From Stappia sp. 28M-7 (GTDB lineage: Bacteria > Pseudomonadota > Alphaproteobacteria > Rhizobiales > Stappiaceae), in NCBI RefSeq assembly GCF_014252955.1, contig NZ_JACMIA010000001.1, positions 3,556,258-3,620,257 of the forward strand: DNA of 64,000 nucleotides. Direction: 5' to 3'. The position numbers and the translations under genes were made by a program. Positions 8,415-16,917 of this stretch are shown here, in pieces (the stretch's first letter is position 1; the number at the start of each line of letters is the position of its first letter). The notes beneath the pieces were generated by a model. The model was given only the letters and a program-made list of their open reading frames with translations, ran no database searches and had not been told where the DNA came from.

Positions 8415-8960
8415 ATGCTGGCAGGGTTGGCGTGGATTGACCGTCTTCTGGGCGAGACGCTCAAGCCCGTGGTCTTCGTGGGGATGGCTGCGCTCGTCGC
8501 AGTCATCACGCTCCAGATCGTCTCGCGGGTGTTCTTCACATCCGTGAGCTGGACGGAGGAAGTCGCCCGCTTTCTCCTGATCTGGATCACCTTCCTCGGC
8601 GCCACGCTGGCCTATCAGCAGGGGCGGCATATCGCGGTCACGATCATGCGTGACAGCCTGCCGCCCGCGTTCAAACGGATCGTGACGGGGGCCGCAATCC
8701 TCGTCACGATCGCCTTTCTCGTGGCCCTGGCCCGGGTCGGCTGGCAGTACACGATGCTGCAGAGCTTCCAGAAGTCTCCCTCGCTGCGACTGCCGATGAA
8801 CTACGTCTATGTCGTCATGCCGATCTCTGCCGCGCTGATTGCCTTCCTGTCGTCCATCGACCTGATCCGGCTGCTCGCTGGCGGCGGCATGCGCGAGACC
8901 CCGTCCGAGATCGACGTCGAGCTCGAAACGCAGATCCACGGGAAGGATCGCCGGGTATGA
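8415..8960 (+). CDS. dctQ: TRAP transporter small permease DctQ
   Basis: A 181-residue membrane subunit with four hydrophobic segments and the DctQ pattern VSWTEEVARFLLIWITFLGA. It starts one base after the dctP stop and its end overlaps the dctM start by four bases (ATGA), so the three are translated from one mRNA. DctQ bridges the binding protein and the large permease DctM in the inner membrane. Confidence 0.93.
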   Translation: MLAGLAWIDRLLGETLKPVVFVGMAALVAVITLQIVSRVFFTSVSWTEEVARFLLIWITFLGATLAYQQGRHIAVTIMRDSLPPAFKRIVTGAAILVTIAFLVALARVGWQYTMLQSFQKSPSLRLPMNYVYVVMPISAALIAFLSSIDLIRLLAGGGMRETPSEIDVELETQIHGKDRRV

Positions 8961-10204
8961 GCCTCCTTCTTTTCGGACTGTTCGTCCTGTTCCTGCTCAT
9001 GGGGCTGCCGGTCGCCATCGTGATCGGGGCGGCCACCATGACGGCCCTCCACACGGACGGCACCTCGCTGATGGCCGTGCCGCAGCAGATGTTCTCGGGC
9101 ATCAACTCCTTCGCCCTGGTCGCCGTGCCGATGTTCATCCTGGCCGGCGACGTCATGGCGCAGGGCGAGATTTCCAAGCGCCTCGTCGCCTTTGCCGACA
9201 GCCTCTTCGGCTTCATCAAGGGCGGGCTGTCCATCGTCTCCGTCTTTGCCGGCATGTTCTTCGCCGCGATTTCCGGCTCGGGCGCGGCGACCACGGCCGC
9301 CGTCGGTGCGAGCCTCGTTCCCGAACTGAAGCGCAAGGGCTACGACCCGGCCTCCGCCGCCTCGCTGATCGCCGCCTCCGGCACCATCGGCGTCGTCATT
9401 CCCCCGTCCGTGCCGATGATCATCTATGCGGTGATCGCCCAGGAATCGGTCGCCAAGCTCTTCCTCAACGGCTTCATTCCGGGCGTCGCCATGGGCGTCG
9501 GCCTGATCATCATCGCCGTGATCCAGGGTCACCGCCGCGCCTATCCCCGCGGCACGGAGCTGAACCCGCGCATCATCTGGCGCACCTTCGTCGCCGCCAG
9601 CTGGGGCCTGATGGCGCCGCTGATCATCCTGGGCGGCATCTTCTCCGGCATCTTCACCCCGTCGGAAGCCGCCGTCATCGCGGTGAACTACGCGATCCTG
9701 ATTTCCTTCGTCATCCATCGCGACATGACGATGAAGCAGCTCTACGACATCGTGCTGCGCGCGGGCGTGACCACGGCGGTCATCATGTTCGTCATCGCGG
9801 CTTCGTCGGTGCTGAGCTGGACCCTGTCGAGCTGGCAGGTGCCGAACCAGATCGCCACCGCCGCCCTGTCGCTGTCGTCCAACCCCTATGTCCTGCTGCT
9901 GTTGATCATGGCGGTGATCCTGGTCGCCGGCGTCTTCCTGGAAACCGCCTCGGCGCTGATCATCCTGACGCCGATGCTGCTGCCGCTCGCGGCCCAGCTC
10001 GGCCTCGACACGGTGCATTTCGGCATCATCATCGTGGTGGGCCTTGCCATCGGCATGGTGACCCCGCCGGTCGCCATCAACCTGTTCGTCGCCTCGACCA
10101 TCGCCGGGCTGCCGATCGAGCGGATCGCCAGGGCGGTGATGCCCTATCTCGCGACGCTGCTGGTGGTCTATCTGCTGATCGCCTTCGTGCCCTTCGTCTT
10201 CTGA
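8957..10204 (+). CDS. dctM: TRAP transporter large permease DctM
   Basis: A 415-residue, roughly 12-helix permease that uses the Na+ or H+ gradient to import the ligand delivered by DctP. It shows the family stretches FFAAISGSGAATTAAVGASL and IAASGTIGVVIPPSVPMIIY, and near the C-terminus GMVTPPVAINLFVASTIAGL. Full length for the family. It overlaps dctQ by four bases and is followed by an intrinsic terminator. Confidence 0.94.
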   Translation: MSLLLFGLFVLFLLMGLPVAIVIGAATMTALHTDGTSLMAVPQQMFSGINSFALVAVPMFILAGDVMAQGEISKRLVAFADSLFGFIKGGLSIVSVFAGMFFAAISGSGAATTAAVGASLVPELKRKGYDPASAASLIAASGTIGVVIPPSVPMIIYAVIAQESVAKLFLNGFIPGVAMGVGLIIIAVIQGHRRAYPRGTELNPRIIWRTFVAASWGLMAPLIILGGIFSGIFTPSEAAVIAVNYAILISFVIHRDMTMKQLYDIVLRAGVTTAVIMFVIAASSVLSWTLSSWQVPNQIATAALSLSSNPYVLLLLIMAVILVAGVFLETASALIILTPMLLPLAAQLGLDTVHFGIIIVVGLAIGMVTPPVAINLFVASTIAGLPIERIARAVMPYLATLLVVYLLIAFVPFVF

Positions 10205-10230
10205 CGGGGGCCGCGCATCGACGTTTTCGG

Positions 10231-10266
10231 AACGGCCGCCGCGATCCTGTCGCTGCGGCCGTTTTC
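10231..10266 (+). terminator. Intrinsic terminator after dctM
   Basis: AACGGCCGC pairs with GCGGCCGTT across a 15-base loop and is followed by a short T tract. It lies about 27 bases after the dctM stop and ends the TRAP operon. Confidence 0.65.
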
Positions 10267-10438
10267 GCATGCGGCCCCATGCCGTCCGGCCGGGCCATGT
10301 GGATTGACCCGAAACGACCCGAAAACCACCGGGCGAGCGCCTTCCGTCCGCCGCAATTGCTCGCGATGGTCGCGCCATTCCGCGTCCTGCGCCCGAGGGC
10401 TGCGGCGGACCGATTCCGTTTTTTGAAGGAGATATTCG

Positions 10439-11179
10439 ATGACCTCGCTCCAGACCGCCGCTCGCCTTGCCTTCGTCGGCTCGCTTGCCCTGGCCGCCGC
10501 CACCCTGCCCGCACGGGCGCAGGAGACGCCGCGCATCGCCACCATCGACATGGTCGGCACCGGCATGGTTAGCGCCGCCCCGGACATGGCGATGATCACC
10601 AGTGGTGTTGTCAGCGATGCCGACACCGCCGCCGAGGCGCTGGCCGCCAACACCGAGGCGATGTCCGCCGTGATCGCCCGCATCAAGGAGGCCGGCATCG
10701 AGCAGCGCGACATCCAGACCTCGGGCTTTTCCGTGCAGCCGCGCTACCGCCAGGTGAAGAGCTCCGCTCCGGAAGAGTACCGCAGCGAGGTGTTCGGCTA
10801 CCGCGTCTCCAACAATGTCGGCGTGCGCGTGCGCGACCTTGCCAAGCTCGGCGGGCTGATCGACGTGATGGTGCGCGACGGCGCCAACCAGGTCGGCGGC
10901 GTCACCTTCATCGTCAGCGAGGAAGGCAAGCTCAAGGACAGCGCCCGCAAGGAGGCCATGGCCGACGCGATCCGCAAGGCGGAGATCTATGCCGAGGCGG
11001 CCGGCGTCAAGCTCGGCCGGGTCCTGTCGATCAACGAGCAGGACTTCGGCGGCCCGCGTCCGGTGATGATGATGGCCCGCGCCGAAATGAAGATGGACGG
11101 CGCGCCGGCGCCGATGGAAGCGGGCGAGAGCTCGCTCGAGGTGCGTGTCAACGTCACCTGGGAGCTGGTCCAGCCGTAA
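10439..11179 (+). CDS. SIMPL domain (DUF541, YggE-like) periplasmic protein
   Basis: A 246-residue exported protein. The signal peptide covers residues 1-27 (LAFVGSLALAAATLPARAQE). The rest is one SIMPL/DUF541 domain: VGTGMVSAAPDMAMITSGVV, then an A-N-T-x-x-M helix and GIEQRDIQTSGFSVQPRY, the family core. E. coli YggE has been linked to lowering oxidative stress; the molecular activity is unknown. AAGGAG lies 7 bases before the ATG. It is monocistronic with its own terminator. Confidence 0.88.
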   Translation: MTSLQTAARLAFVGSLALAAATLPARAQETPRIATIDMVGTGMVSAAPDMAMITSGVVSDADTAAEALAANTEAMSAVIARIKEAGIEQRDIQTSGFSVQPRYRQVKSSAPEEYRSEVFGYRVSNNVGVRVRDLAKLGGLIDVMVRDGANQVGGVTFIVSEEGKLKDSARKEAMADAIRKAEIYAEAAGVKLGRVLSINEQDFGGPRPVMMMARAEMKMDGAPAPMEAGESSLEVRVNVTWELVQP

Positions 11180-11205
11180 CGGCTGCCTGCCCCCGCAAGA
11201 CGCTC

Positions 11206-11240
11206 TCCGGCGCGGGTCATCCCGCGCCGGACTTGTTTTT
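11206..11240 (+). terminator. Intrinsic terminator after the SIMPL gene
   Basis: A perfect 11-bp stem TCCGGCGCGGG/CCCGCGCCGGA with a TCAT loop, followed by CTTGTTTTT. It lies 27 bases after the stop codon. Confidence 0.8.
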
Positions 11241-11279
11241 ACCGCCCGCTGCTACGCCGTCACCTTGCGCCGGCCGCTA

Positions 11280-11879
11280 TCAGCCGGATAGCAGCCCATC
11301 GCGCATCCACACCTGCATCTGCTTGCGGCTGGAGGCCGTCTCGCCGACATCGGGCCAGTCGAAGCCGACCTTCAGCCCCTCCAGCGGCAGATAGCCGCGC
11401 TTGCGCCAGAACGGGTCGAGCGGGCTGTAGTCCTTCGGCCGCTCCGGGTGGTCCGCCGGGCGGATCACCGCGCAAAAGGCCGCGCGGTCGAAGCCGAGAT
11501 TGCGCGCATGCGCCTCGCGGCCCTCGAAGAAACCGTGCCCCAGCCCCTGCCCCCGATACTGCGGATCGAGCACGGATTCCGCGAAATAGAAGACCGTCGC
11601 CGGATCGAGGCCGGCGGCCGCGAACGGGTCGCGGAAATCCGCGACTTCTTCGCCAAGGGGCTGTCCGGTCGCCGCGCCGACAAGTCTTTTGCCGGCTAAC
11701 GCACCGACGACAACGGCGCCCTTTCCTTCCGCATATCGACGCAGGTAGCCACGCTCGTAGTCCAGCGATCCTTCGTAGAGATACGGCCATTCCCGGAACA
11801 CCCTGACCCGCAATTCCGCTAGGTCGTCGAGCACCTTGTGAATTTCCTTACCCGTCAAAGTAACAAGCTCTGCCGTCAT
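11280..11879 (-). CDS. GNAT-family N-acetyltransferase
   Basis: A 199-residue cytoplasmic acetyltransferase. The GNAT motif A acetyl-CoA loop is seen as PQYRGQGLGHGFFEGREAHA (Q/R-x-x-G-x-G/A), preceded by a beta-strand FYFAESVLD. The C-terminal GYLPLEGLKVGFDWPDVGE resembles a set of GNAT proteins with no known substrate. I take the ATG at 11879, with GAGAGG upstream, rather than the one at 11921. It is divergent from speD, about 120 bases away. Confidence 0.82.
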   Translation of the reverse strand: MTAELVTLTGKEIHKVLDDLAELRVRVFREWPYLYEGSLDYERGYLRRYAEGKGAVVVGALAGKRLVGAATGQPLGEEVADFRDPFAAAGLDPATVFYFAESVLDPQYRGQGLGHGFFEGREAHARNLGFDRAAFCAVIRPADHPERPKDYSPLDPFWRKRGYLPLEGLKVGFDWPDVGETASSRKQMQVWMRDGLLSG

Positions 11880-12001
11880 CGCCTCTCGCCGGTTTTCGGG
11901 GACTTGCGGAAAAACGTCCATTGCATCGCAGCACGAACCACCCTATAGCACCCCCGTTCGGGACTGAACCCGGGTTTCATCTGCTGGTTGGGGAGACCGC
12001 C

Positions 12002-12541
12002 ATGTCTGACGACGGCCTCTTCCAATTGGGGATGGACTTGGAAGCACGTCACCATGAAGGCGCCGACGCATCGTTTGCGGACGCATATGCCTTCGACGTG
12101 CCGAGAAGCACCACCCATACGGAAGACAACGACACTACCGCGCCTGCGGCCAACACGCAGGACGACCGGCTCGATCACTTCATCGAGCGCGAGGGCGTCC
12201 GCTGTGCCGGTTCGCATCTGATCATCGATCTCTACGACGCCACGCGTCTCGACGATCTTCCCTTTATCGAGGAGACGTTGAAGACCTGCGTCACGGAGGC
12301 CGGTGCAACGCTGCTGCACATCCACCTGCACCCGTTCGAGCCTACCGGCGTGAGCGGCGTCGCGGTGCTGGCCGAAAGCCATATCTCGGTCCATACGTGG
12401 CCCGAGGCAGGCTATGCGGCCTTCGACGTGTTCATGTGCGGCGATGCCCGGCCGGAAAAATGCGTGGAGGTTCTCGAGCAGGCCTTCCGCCCCGGTCGCA
12501 CCAGCGTCAGCGAATTGCTACGCGGCAAGGAGGTCGCATGA
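12002..12541 (+). CDS. speD: S-adenosylmethionine decarboxylase proenzyme SpeD
   Basis: A pyruvoyl enzyme that makes decarboxylated SAM for spermidine synthesis. The bacterial type-1b core is complete. The self-cleavage site lies in LAESHISVHTWPE, so the pyruvoyl group would come from Ser126; His131 and Cys146 (FMCG) align with the processing histidine and catalytic cysteine of the Thermotoga enzyme at a constant offset of 63. That offset means an extra N-terminal region of about 63 residues, rich in acidic and threonine residues and with no recognised function. GGGGAG precedes the ATG. It overlaps speE by four bases. Confidence 0.92.
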   Translation: MSDDGLFQLGMDLEARHHEGADASFADAYAFDVPRSTTHTEDNDTTAPAANTQDDRLDHFIEREGVRCAGSHLIIDLYDATRLDDLPFIEETLKTCVTEAGATLLHIHLHPFEPTGVSGVAVLAESHISVHTWPEAGYAAFDVFMCGDARPEKCVEVLEQAFRPGRTSVSELLRGKEVA

Positions 12542-13410
12542 GCGACGGGCTGGTCTTCCGCGAGACGCTCTATCCTGGCGTCCAGGTGCAGTATTCGTGC
12601 GACGACATCCTGTACCAGGATCGCTCCGAGCATCAGGACCTCGTGCTGTTCGCCAATCCGGTGTTCGGCAAGGTCCTGATGCTCGACGGCGTCACCCAGG
12701 TCACCACCGCCGACGAGTTCATCTATCACGAGATGATGGCGCATGTGCCGATCCTCGCCCATGGCGAGGCGCGCGAGGTGCTGATCGTCGGCGGCGGCGA
12801 CTGCGGCATGGCCGAGGAAGCTCTGAAGCACAAGGGCATCGAGCGACTGACCCAGGTGGAGATCGACGACGCCGTCGTCGAATTCTCCAAGGAGCATTTC
12901 GCCGATTTCAACGCCTCCGTCTTCCAGGATGACCGCTTCGATCTGGTCATCGCGGACGGTGCGCGCTTCGTGGCCGAGACCGACCGCCGCTTCGACGTGG
13001 TGATGGTGGATTCCACCGACCCGATGGGGCCGGGCGCCGTGCTCTTCACGCCCGAGTTCTATCGCGGCGTTCACCACTGCCTGAAGCCGGGCGGCGTACT
13101 GGTCACCCAGAACGGCGTCCCCTTCCTGCAGAAGGGCGAGCTGGTGTCCTCGATCGGCCACTTCTCGAAGATCTACCGCGACGCCTATGCCTATGTCGCG
13201 GCGATCCCGACCTATTTCGGCGGCCACATGGCGCTCGGCTGGGCAAGCGACAATCCTGCCCTGCGCCGCCAGCCGCTCGACGTGCTGGAACAGCGCTTCG
13301 AGGCAGCCGGCATCGACACCCGCTACTACACGCCGGAAGTGCACCAGGCCGCCTTCGCGCTGCCGCGCTTCATTCGCGATGCGGTCGCGGAAGGCAAGAG
13401 CGGCGCCTGA
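12538..13410 (+). CDS. speE: Spermidine synthase SpeE
   Basis: Transfers the aminopropyl group from decarboxylated SAM to putrescine. The 290-residue protein has the N-terminal beta domain, the nucleotide-binding loop VLIVGGGDCGMAEE, the acidic VEIDDAVV and the catalytic VDSTDPMGPG segment, as expected of polyamine synthases. Start at 12538 (ATGA overlap with the speD stop) with AAGGAGG upstream, so it is translationally coupled to speD. An intrinsic terminator follows. Confidence 0.95.
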   Translation: MSDGLVFRETLYPGVQVQYSCDDILYQDRSEHQDLVLFANPVFGKVLMLDGVTQVTTADEFIYHEMMAHVPILAHGEAREVLIVGGGDCGMAEEALKHKGIERLTQVEIDDAVVEFSKEHFADFNASVFQDDRFDLVIADGARFVAETDRRFDVVMVDSTDPMGPGAVLFTPEFYRGVHHCLKPGGVLVTQNGVPFLQKGELVSSIGHFSKIYRDAYAYVAAIPTYFGGHMALGWASDNPALRRQPLDVLEQRFEAAGIDTRYYTPEVHQAAFALPRFIRDAVAEGKSGA

Positions 13411-13434
13411 CGCCTCTCTCCTTGCCGAGAACAG

Positions 13435-13467
13435 AAAAGCCGCCGCCCCTCGGGACGGCGGCTTTTT
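13435..13467 (+). terminator. Intrinsic terminator after speE
   Basis: AAAAGCCGCCG pairs with CGGCGGCTTTT around a ten-base loop, followed by a T run. It lies about 25 bases after the speE stop. Confidence 0.85.
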
Positions 13468-13972
13468 TCATGGCCTGACGCTGGGGGCGTCGTGCCTTCA
13501 CGCCATCTTCTTCGTCTTTCCGGCAGGCCTCTCCTTTCGTCTTCCCGGACGAGGCCGAAGGCCGAAGATCCGGGACCGGAGAGCCACGGTGCCCGAGGCA
13601 GGCGTGAAGCGGTTCCACGAACGCCCTCGGCGCTCCGATCCCGCATCTCCGCTGCGCTGCGTGCGGGATGACGAGGAGAGGGTTTCCGGTATCCTCGCTG
13701 CCGCTCTGGCAACCAATAGGCCCCGGCTCGCGCTTCGCTTGACCGGGGTGACGGCAGAGGGGATGCAAGGCTTTTGCCAGTCTCTTCGGCTGTCATCCCG
13801 GCCGCGCGCAAGCGCAGAGACGGGACCCATTGGCACCCTCAGCGGGCGTGAGGCGGGAGCGCATCGCCACCTCCACGGCTGTCATACCTGCGAAGGCAGG
13901 TATCCAGTATCCACCGGGGCGGATGGTGCCGCGAAGCTAGCCGCCACCGGCGTTCTCGCGGCAACGCCCCCC
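13468..13972. repeat. Intergenic block of degenerate hairpin repeats
   Basis: About 500 bases without a gene between the convergent speE and the oxidase gene. It is built of several GC-rich imperfect palindromes, for example around CCGGACGAGGCCGAAGGCCGAA and CCCGCATCTCCGCTGCGC. The 37 bases at 13637-13673 recur exactly at 39668-39704, and other modules recur near 20.17, 31.5 and 38.7 kb. Long open frames across it, on both strands, are artefacts of composition. Confidence 0.7.
13637..13673. repeat. 37-bp intergenic repeat unit, copy 1
   Basis: Identical over 37 bases to 39668-39704. The ends ATCCCGCA and TGCGGGAT are inverted complements, so the unit can fold into a hairpin with an 8-bp stem. 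Confidence 0.8.
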
Positions 13973-15070
13973 TCAGTCGCGCGCCTCGAGCCACTCTCTC
14001 AAACCGGCCCGGTCGCCGGACAGAACCCCCTCGGCCACCCGCCGCCCGACCGCCGCGCCGAACTTGTAGCCATGGCCCGAGCAGGCCGAGACCACCGTCA
14101 GCCGGTCTTCTCCGGCGACGAAGAAATGCTCGTCCGCGGTGAACGTGTAGGCGCAGGTCACCACCTCGCTCACCCGGTACTCCTCGATGCGCGCGAACGG
14201 CGGGCCGAAATGACCGCGCAGCCGCTCGCCCTCGCCGGGCTCCGGCACACGCCGCTCGTCGGCGCCCGAGCGCACCTTGTGGATGCCCGCCCCCACCTTC
14301 AGCCCCGTGCCGCGCACCGGCGGCAGCACATAGCCGTCGACCGTGCCGCCGACATCGAGGATCACGGGCGAGGCCTCCCAGGCGGCAACGAGATCCGCCG
14401 GCGGGTCGAGATAGGCGACCGCCGTGCGATAGGAGGTCAGCCGGTCGGAAAGCTGCGGGAACAGCTGCAGCACCCAGGCCCCGGCCGTCACCACCACATG
14501 GTCGCCGGCAAGCTCCTCGCCCCCGGCAAGCCGCACCTTGCCCGACGCCGCATCCACCGCCTTCACCCGCGTTTGCGGGCGGATCGTCACGCCGGCGCGC
14601 TGCAGGAAGGCCAGCAGATCCTGCCCGATATGCCGGCACAGCAGCACGCCGCCTTCCGGGCTGGAGGCCGCCGAATGCACGCCGCCGGGATCGAGGAACG
14701 GGTGCCGGCGCACCGCCTCATCGCAGCTCAGGTCTTCCACCGGATAGCCGCCGGCCAGCAGGCTGTCGCGATACTCGATGGAGGAGTCCCGCCCGGTCTG
14801 CGACACCAGCAGGAACCCCGTATCGGCCAGATGCTTCGCGCCGAGGTCGGCCCACATCTCGTCCCAGGCCGCATAGGCCTCGTCGATCCGCCGCTGATAG
14901 CCGCCCTGCGCCCCGTAGGCACGGCGGATGATGCGGTGATGGTCGCCAGAGGCCGACAGCGGATTGGGGATCGGCCCCTGCTCCAGCAGCACCACCTCGA
15001 CGCCGCGCTTTGCCAGCGACCATGCGGTGGACAGGCCGGCGATGCCGGCCCCGACGACGATGACCTTCAT
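13973..15070 (-). CDS. FAD-dependent oxidoreductase, monomeric sarcosine oxidase-like
   Basis: A 365-residue flavoprotein of the DAO superfamily that oxidises a secondary or N-methyl amine. The N-terminal FAD loop is VIVVGAGIAGLSTAWSLAKRG. Toward the C-terminus VTCAYTFTADEHF is followed about 29 residues later by CSGHGYKFGAAVG. In monomeric sarcosine oxidases the cysteine before the YTxTxDEHF motif carries covalent FAD, and this protein has it. Substrate could be sarcosine, N-methyltryptophan or another N-alkyl amino acid. Start ATG at 15070. It may be cotranscribed with the NTF2-like gene upstream of it on the same strand. Confidence 0.85.
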   Translation of the reverse strand: MKVIVVGAGIAGLSTAWSLAKRGVEVVLLEQGPIPNPLSASGDHHRIIRRAYGAQGGYQRRIDEAYAAWDEMWADLGAKHLADTGFLLVSQTGRDSSIEYRDSLLAGGYPVEDLSCDEAVRRHPFLDPGGVHSAASSPEGGVLLCRHIGQDLLAFLQRAGVTIRPQTRVKAVDAASGKVRLAGGEELAGDHVVVTAGAWVLQLFPQLSDRLTSYRTAVAYLDPPADLVAAWEASPVILDVGGTVDGYVLPPVRGTGLKVGAGIHKVRSGADERRVPEPGEGERLRGHFGPPFARIEEYRVSEVVTCAYTFTADEHFFVAGEDRLTVVSACSGHGYKFGAAVGRRVAEGVLSGDRAGLREWLEARD

Positions 15071-15120
15071 GGGAACTTGCCTCCTTGCGGGCGTGGGCCG
15101 CCTGCGGCTGCGGGCTCAGA

Positions 15121-15531
15121 TCAGGCGCCGACCTGGGCGATCCACTCCTGCAGATTGTAATAGGTGGTGATGCGGGCGATCCGCCCCTCGCGAATGTCGA
15201 AGAACGTGCCGGCCGGCAGGCGATAGGTCTGGCCCGCCGCCGGCGGCAGGCCCTCGTCGGTGACCAGATAGGTGCCGGAGACGATGAACTCGGCCGCTGC
15301 GCGTGTGCCGTCATCGCTGGCGAAGATGACGATTTCCGACAGCTCTTCCTTGTAGCAGCGCGTCATGTGGTCGTTGAACGCGGCGAACAGCGCCTTGCCC
15401 TGCCGCCGCTCGCCCTGGTTCACGTCATGGGCGATGTCGTCGGTGACGAGCTCCAGCATCGCTGCCGTGTCGCCCGCGTTGAAGGCGGCATAATAGGCGT
15501 CGAGGAGCTTGAGGGTCGCAGCGTGCGGCAT
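15121..15531 (-). CDS. SnoaL/NTF2-like ketosteroid isomerase-related protein
   Basis: A 136-residue small cone-shaped-barrel protein. The start LLDAYYAAFNAGDTAAMLEL and the phrase DDIAHDVNQGERRQG are typical of a bacterial ketosteroid isomerase-related subfamily; EGRIARITTYYNLQEWIAQV ends it. Full length. Enzymatic role unknown, since the family includes isomerases, cyclases and non-catalytic proteins. It sits 50 bases before the oxidase on the same strand, so shared expression is likely. Confidence 0.8.
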   Translation of the reverse strand: MPHAATLKLLDAYYAAFNAGDTAAMLELVTDDIAHDVNQGERRQGKALFAAFNDHMTRCYKEELSEIVIFASDDGTRAAAEFIVSGTYLVTDEGLPPAAGQTYRLPAGTFFDIREGRIARITTYYNLQEWIAQVGA

Positions 15532-15663
15532 GTCTGGTTCCGGTGTTCGGGAGAGAAGAAGGCAGGCGTTGCGGCCGCATTCTGGCCTTCCCGTCCCGGC
15601 CTTGGCAAGCCGCAGCCATCCCCCTTGTCCACACCGTCCGCACCGTGCTCCCGCACCCGGCCC

Positions 15664-16095
15664 TCACTCGGTCGGAACGGCATCCTCCGCATACTGCGCC
15701 AGGAACGCCGCGCTCGGCGGGATCGGCTTGATCATGTCGATCAGCACGCCATTCGGATCGCGTGTGATAAAATGCCGCTGGCCGAAATCCTCGTCGCGGA
15801 TATCCAAGAGGATCGGCAGGCCTGCCGCCTTCAGCCGCGCGTATTCGGCATCGACGTCCGCCACCTCGAAATTGAGCAGCAGGCCGGCGACCGACTGCCC
15901 GCGTGCAGGCGCCGGGATCGTCTCATGGCTGCCGTCCAGCACGGCAAGGTTCACGGACGGATCGCTTTCCGACTGCAGATGCACGTACCAGTCGGCGCTG
16001 AAGGCCCGGCGAAAGCCGAAATGCGTCTCGTAGAACCGCGCGGTCGCTTCCACCTCGCCGGTCATCACCACCGGATAATAGCTCGTCACCTTCAT
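15664..16095 (-). CDS. VOC-family (glyoxalase/bleomycin resistance-like) protein
   Basis: A 143-residue protein with two beta-alpha-beta-beta-beta halves typical of the vicinal-oxygen-chelate fold: [20 protein letters not shown] in the first half, and [19 protein letters not shown] then [20 protein letters not shown] in the second. The last part is the usual metal-ligand strand with the DPNG turn. Start ATG at 16095, with GGAAGGA upstream; the longer frame to 16182 is unlikely. It is divergent from a TetR gene with two operator-like palindromes between them. Confidence 0.85.
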   Translation of the reverse strand: MKVTSYYPVVMTGEVEATARFYETHFGFRRAFSADWYVHLQSESDPSVNLAVLDGSHETIPAPARGQSVAGLLLNFEVADVDAEYARLKAAGLPILLDIRDEDFGQRHFITRDPNGVLIDMIKPIPPSAAFLAQYAEDAVPTE

Positions 16096-16213
16096 GGCCC
16101 GTCCTTCCTTGCTTTCCATCGGCAGCGCGCCCGCCGCCCCTGCGGCCCGGCCGCCTTGCCCGTCCCTTGGCGACAACAGCAAACCCTTGCCTGCCGGCGC
16201 CGCTCCATGTCAC

Positions 16214-16230
16214 ATACATGCAGCATGTAT
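16214..16230. promoter_or_regulatory. Perfect 17-bp palindrome, probable TetR operator (site 1)
   Basis: ATACATGC-A-GCATGTAT is perfectly symmetric and lies in an AT-rich island between the divergent VOC and TetR genes. TetR-family proteins usually bind such sites next to their own gene. A second related dyad follows six bases later. Confidence 0.65.
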
Positions 16231-16235
16231 CCATA

Positions 16236-16258
16236 TACATACAAACAGCCTGTATGTA
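16236..16258. promoter_or_regulatory. Inverted repeat, probable TetR operator (site 2)
   Basis: TACATACA-N7-TGTATGTA, eight-base arms sharing the TACAT core with site 1. It ends 13 bases before the TetR start, so binding would block the regulator's own translation-start region and promoter. Confidence 0.6.
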
Positions 16259-16271
16259 AATAGGTGACCCG

Positions 16272-16898
16272 ATGGACCACACGATGACGGAAAAGCCCGA
16301 CCGGCGGCGCGGCAAGGGCCGGGGCAATTCCGAGCGCTCCGCCGAAATGCGCGGCGAGCTGATCGCCGCCGGCCGGCGGCTCTTTGCCGAAAAGGGCTTC
16401 GCCGACACCTCAACGCCGGAGATCGTTGCCGCCGCCGGCGTGACGCGCGGCGCGCTCTATCATCACTTCGCCGACAAGACCGCGCTCTTCGCCGCTGTTT
16501 TCGAGGCGGAGAGCCGGGAGGTCGCGCGCGAGATCGAGGACGAGTCGAACGATGCCGCATCGGCGCGCGAGGCGCTGCTTGCCGGCGCGCGGGCTTACTT
16601 TACGGCGATGCGCGCGCCCGGCCGCTGCCGCATCCTGCTGGTCGACGGCCCGGCGGCGCTCGGCCCCAATGAGGCCATCCGCCTCGACGCCCTGCATGCC
16701 GGCCGCACCCTGCGCGAGGGGCTGACGGAAGCCCTCGCGCAAGGAGCGCTGCGCGCCCTTCCCCTCGATGCGCTGACCGGCGTGCTCTCCGCCGCCTTCG
16801 ACCGCGCCGCCCTCGACATCGCCTCGGGCGCGGACGAGACCGGCTTCCTCGCCGTCTTCGCAGCGCTTGTCGACGGGCTGCTCACCCCGGAGCGGTAA
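16272..16898 (+). CDS. TetR-family transcriptional regulator
   Basis: A 208-residue repressor-type protein. The N-terminal helix-turn-helix is plain: GRRLFAEKGFADTSTPEIVA followed by AAGVTRGALYHHFADKTALF. The remaining all-helical region is the ligand-binding and dimerisation domain. Start ATG at 16272 with AGGTGA upstream. Divergent from the VOC gene with two dyads between, so it probably represses itself and the VOC gene, perhaps also the NTF2-like and oxidase genes downstream. Effector unknown. Confidence 0.9.
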   Translation: MDHTMTEKPDRRRGKGRGNSERSAEMRGELIAAGRRLFAEKGFADTSTPEIVAAAGVTRGALYHHFADKTALFAAVFEAESREVAREIEDESNDAASAREALLAGARAYFTAMRAPGRCRILLVDGPAALGPNEAIRLDALHAGRTLREGLTEALAQGALRALPLDALTGVLSAAFDRAALDIASGADETGFLAVFAALVDGLLTPER

Positions 16899-16910
16899 GA
16901 CCCGCTCCGG
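16887..16910. other. Hairpin overlapping the TetR stop codon
   Basis: CCGGAGCGG and CCGCTCCGG form a nine-base stem around TAAGAC, placed between the convergent TetR and GST genes. There is no T tract, so it is a weak bidirectional terminator at best. Confidence 0.4.
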
Positions 16911-16917
16911 GCACGCC

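Noticed and set aside
13468-13972. Several long open frames over the speE-oxidase gap, up to 657 codons
   Set aside because: They cross known genes on the opposite strand or repeat DNA; high GC suppresses stop codons, so frame length is not evidence.
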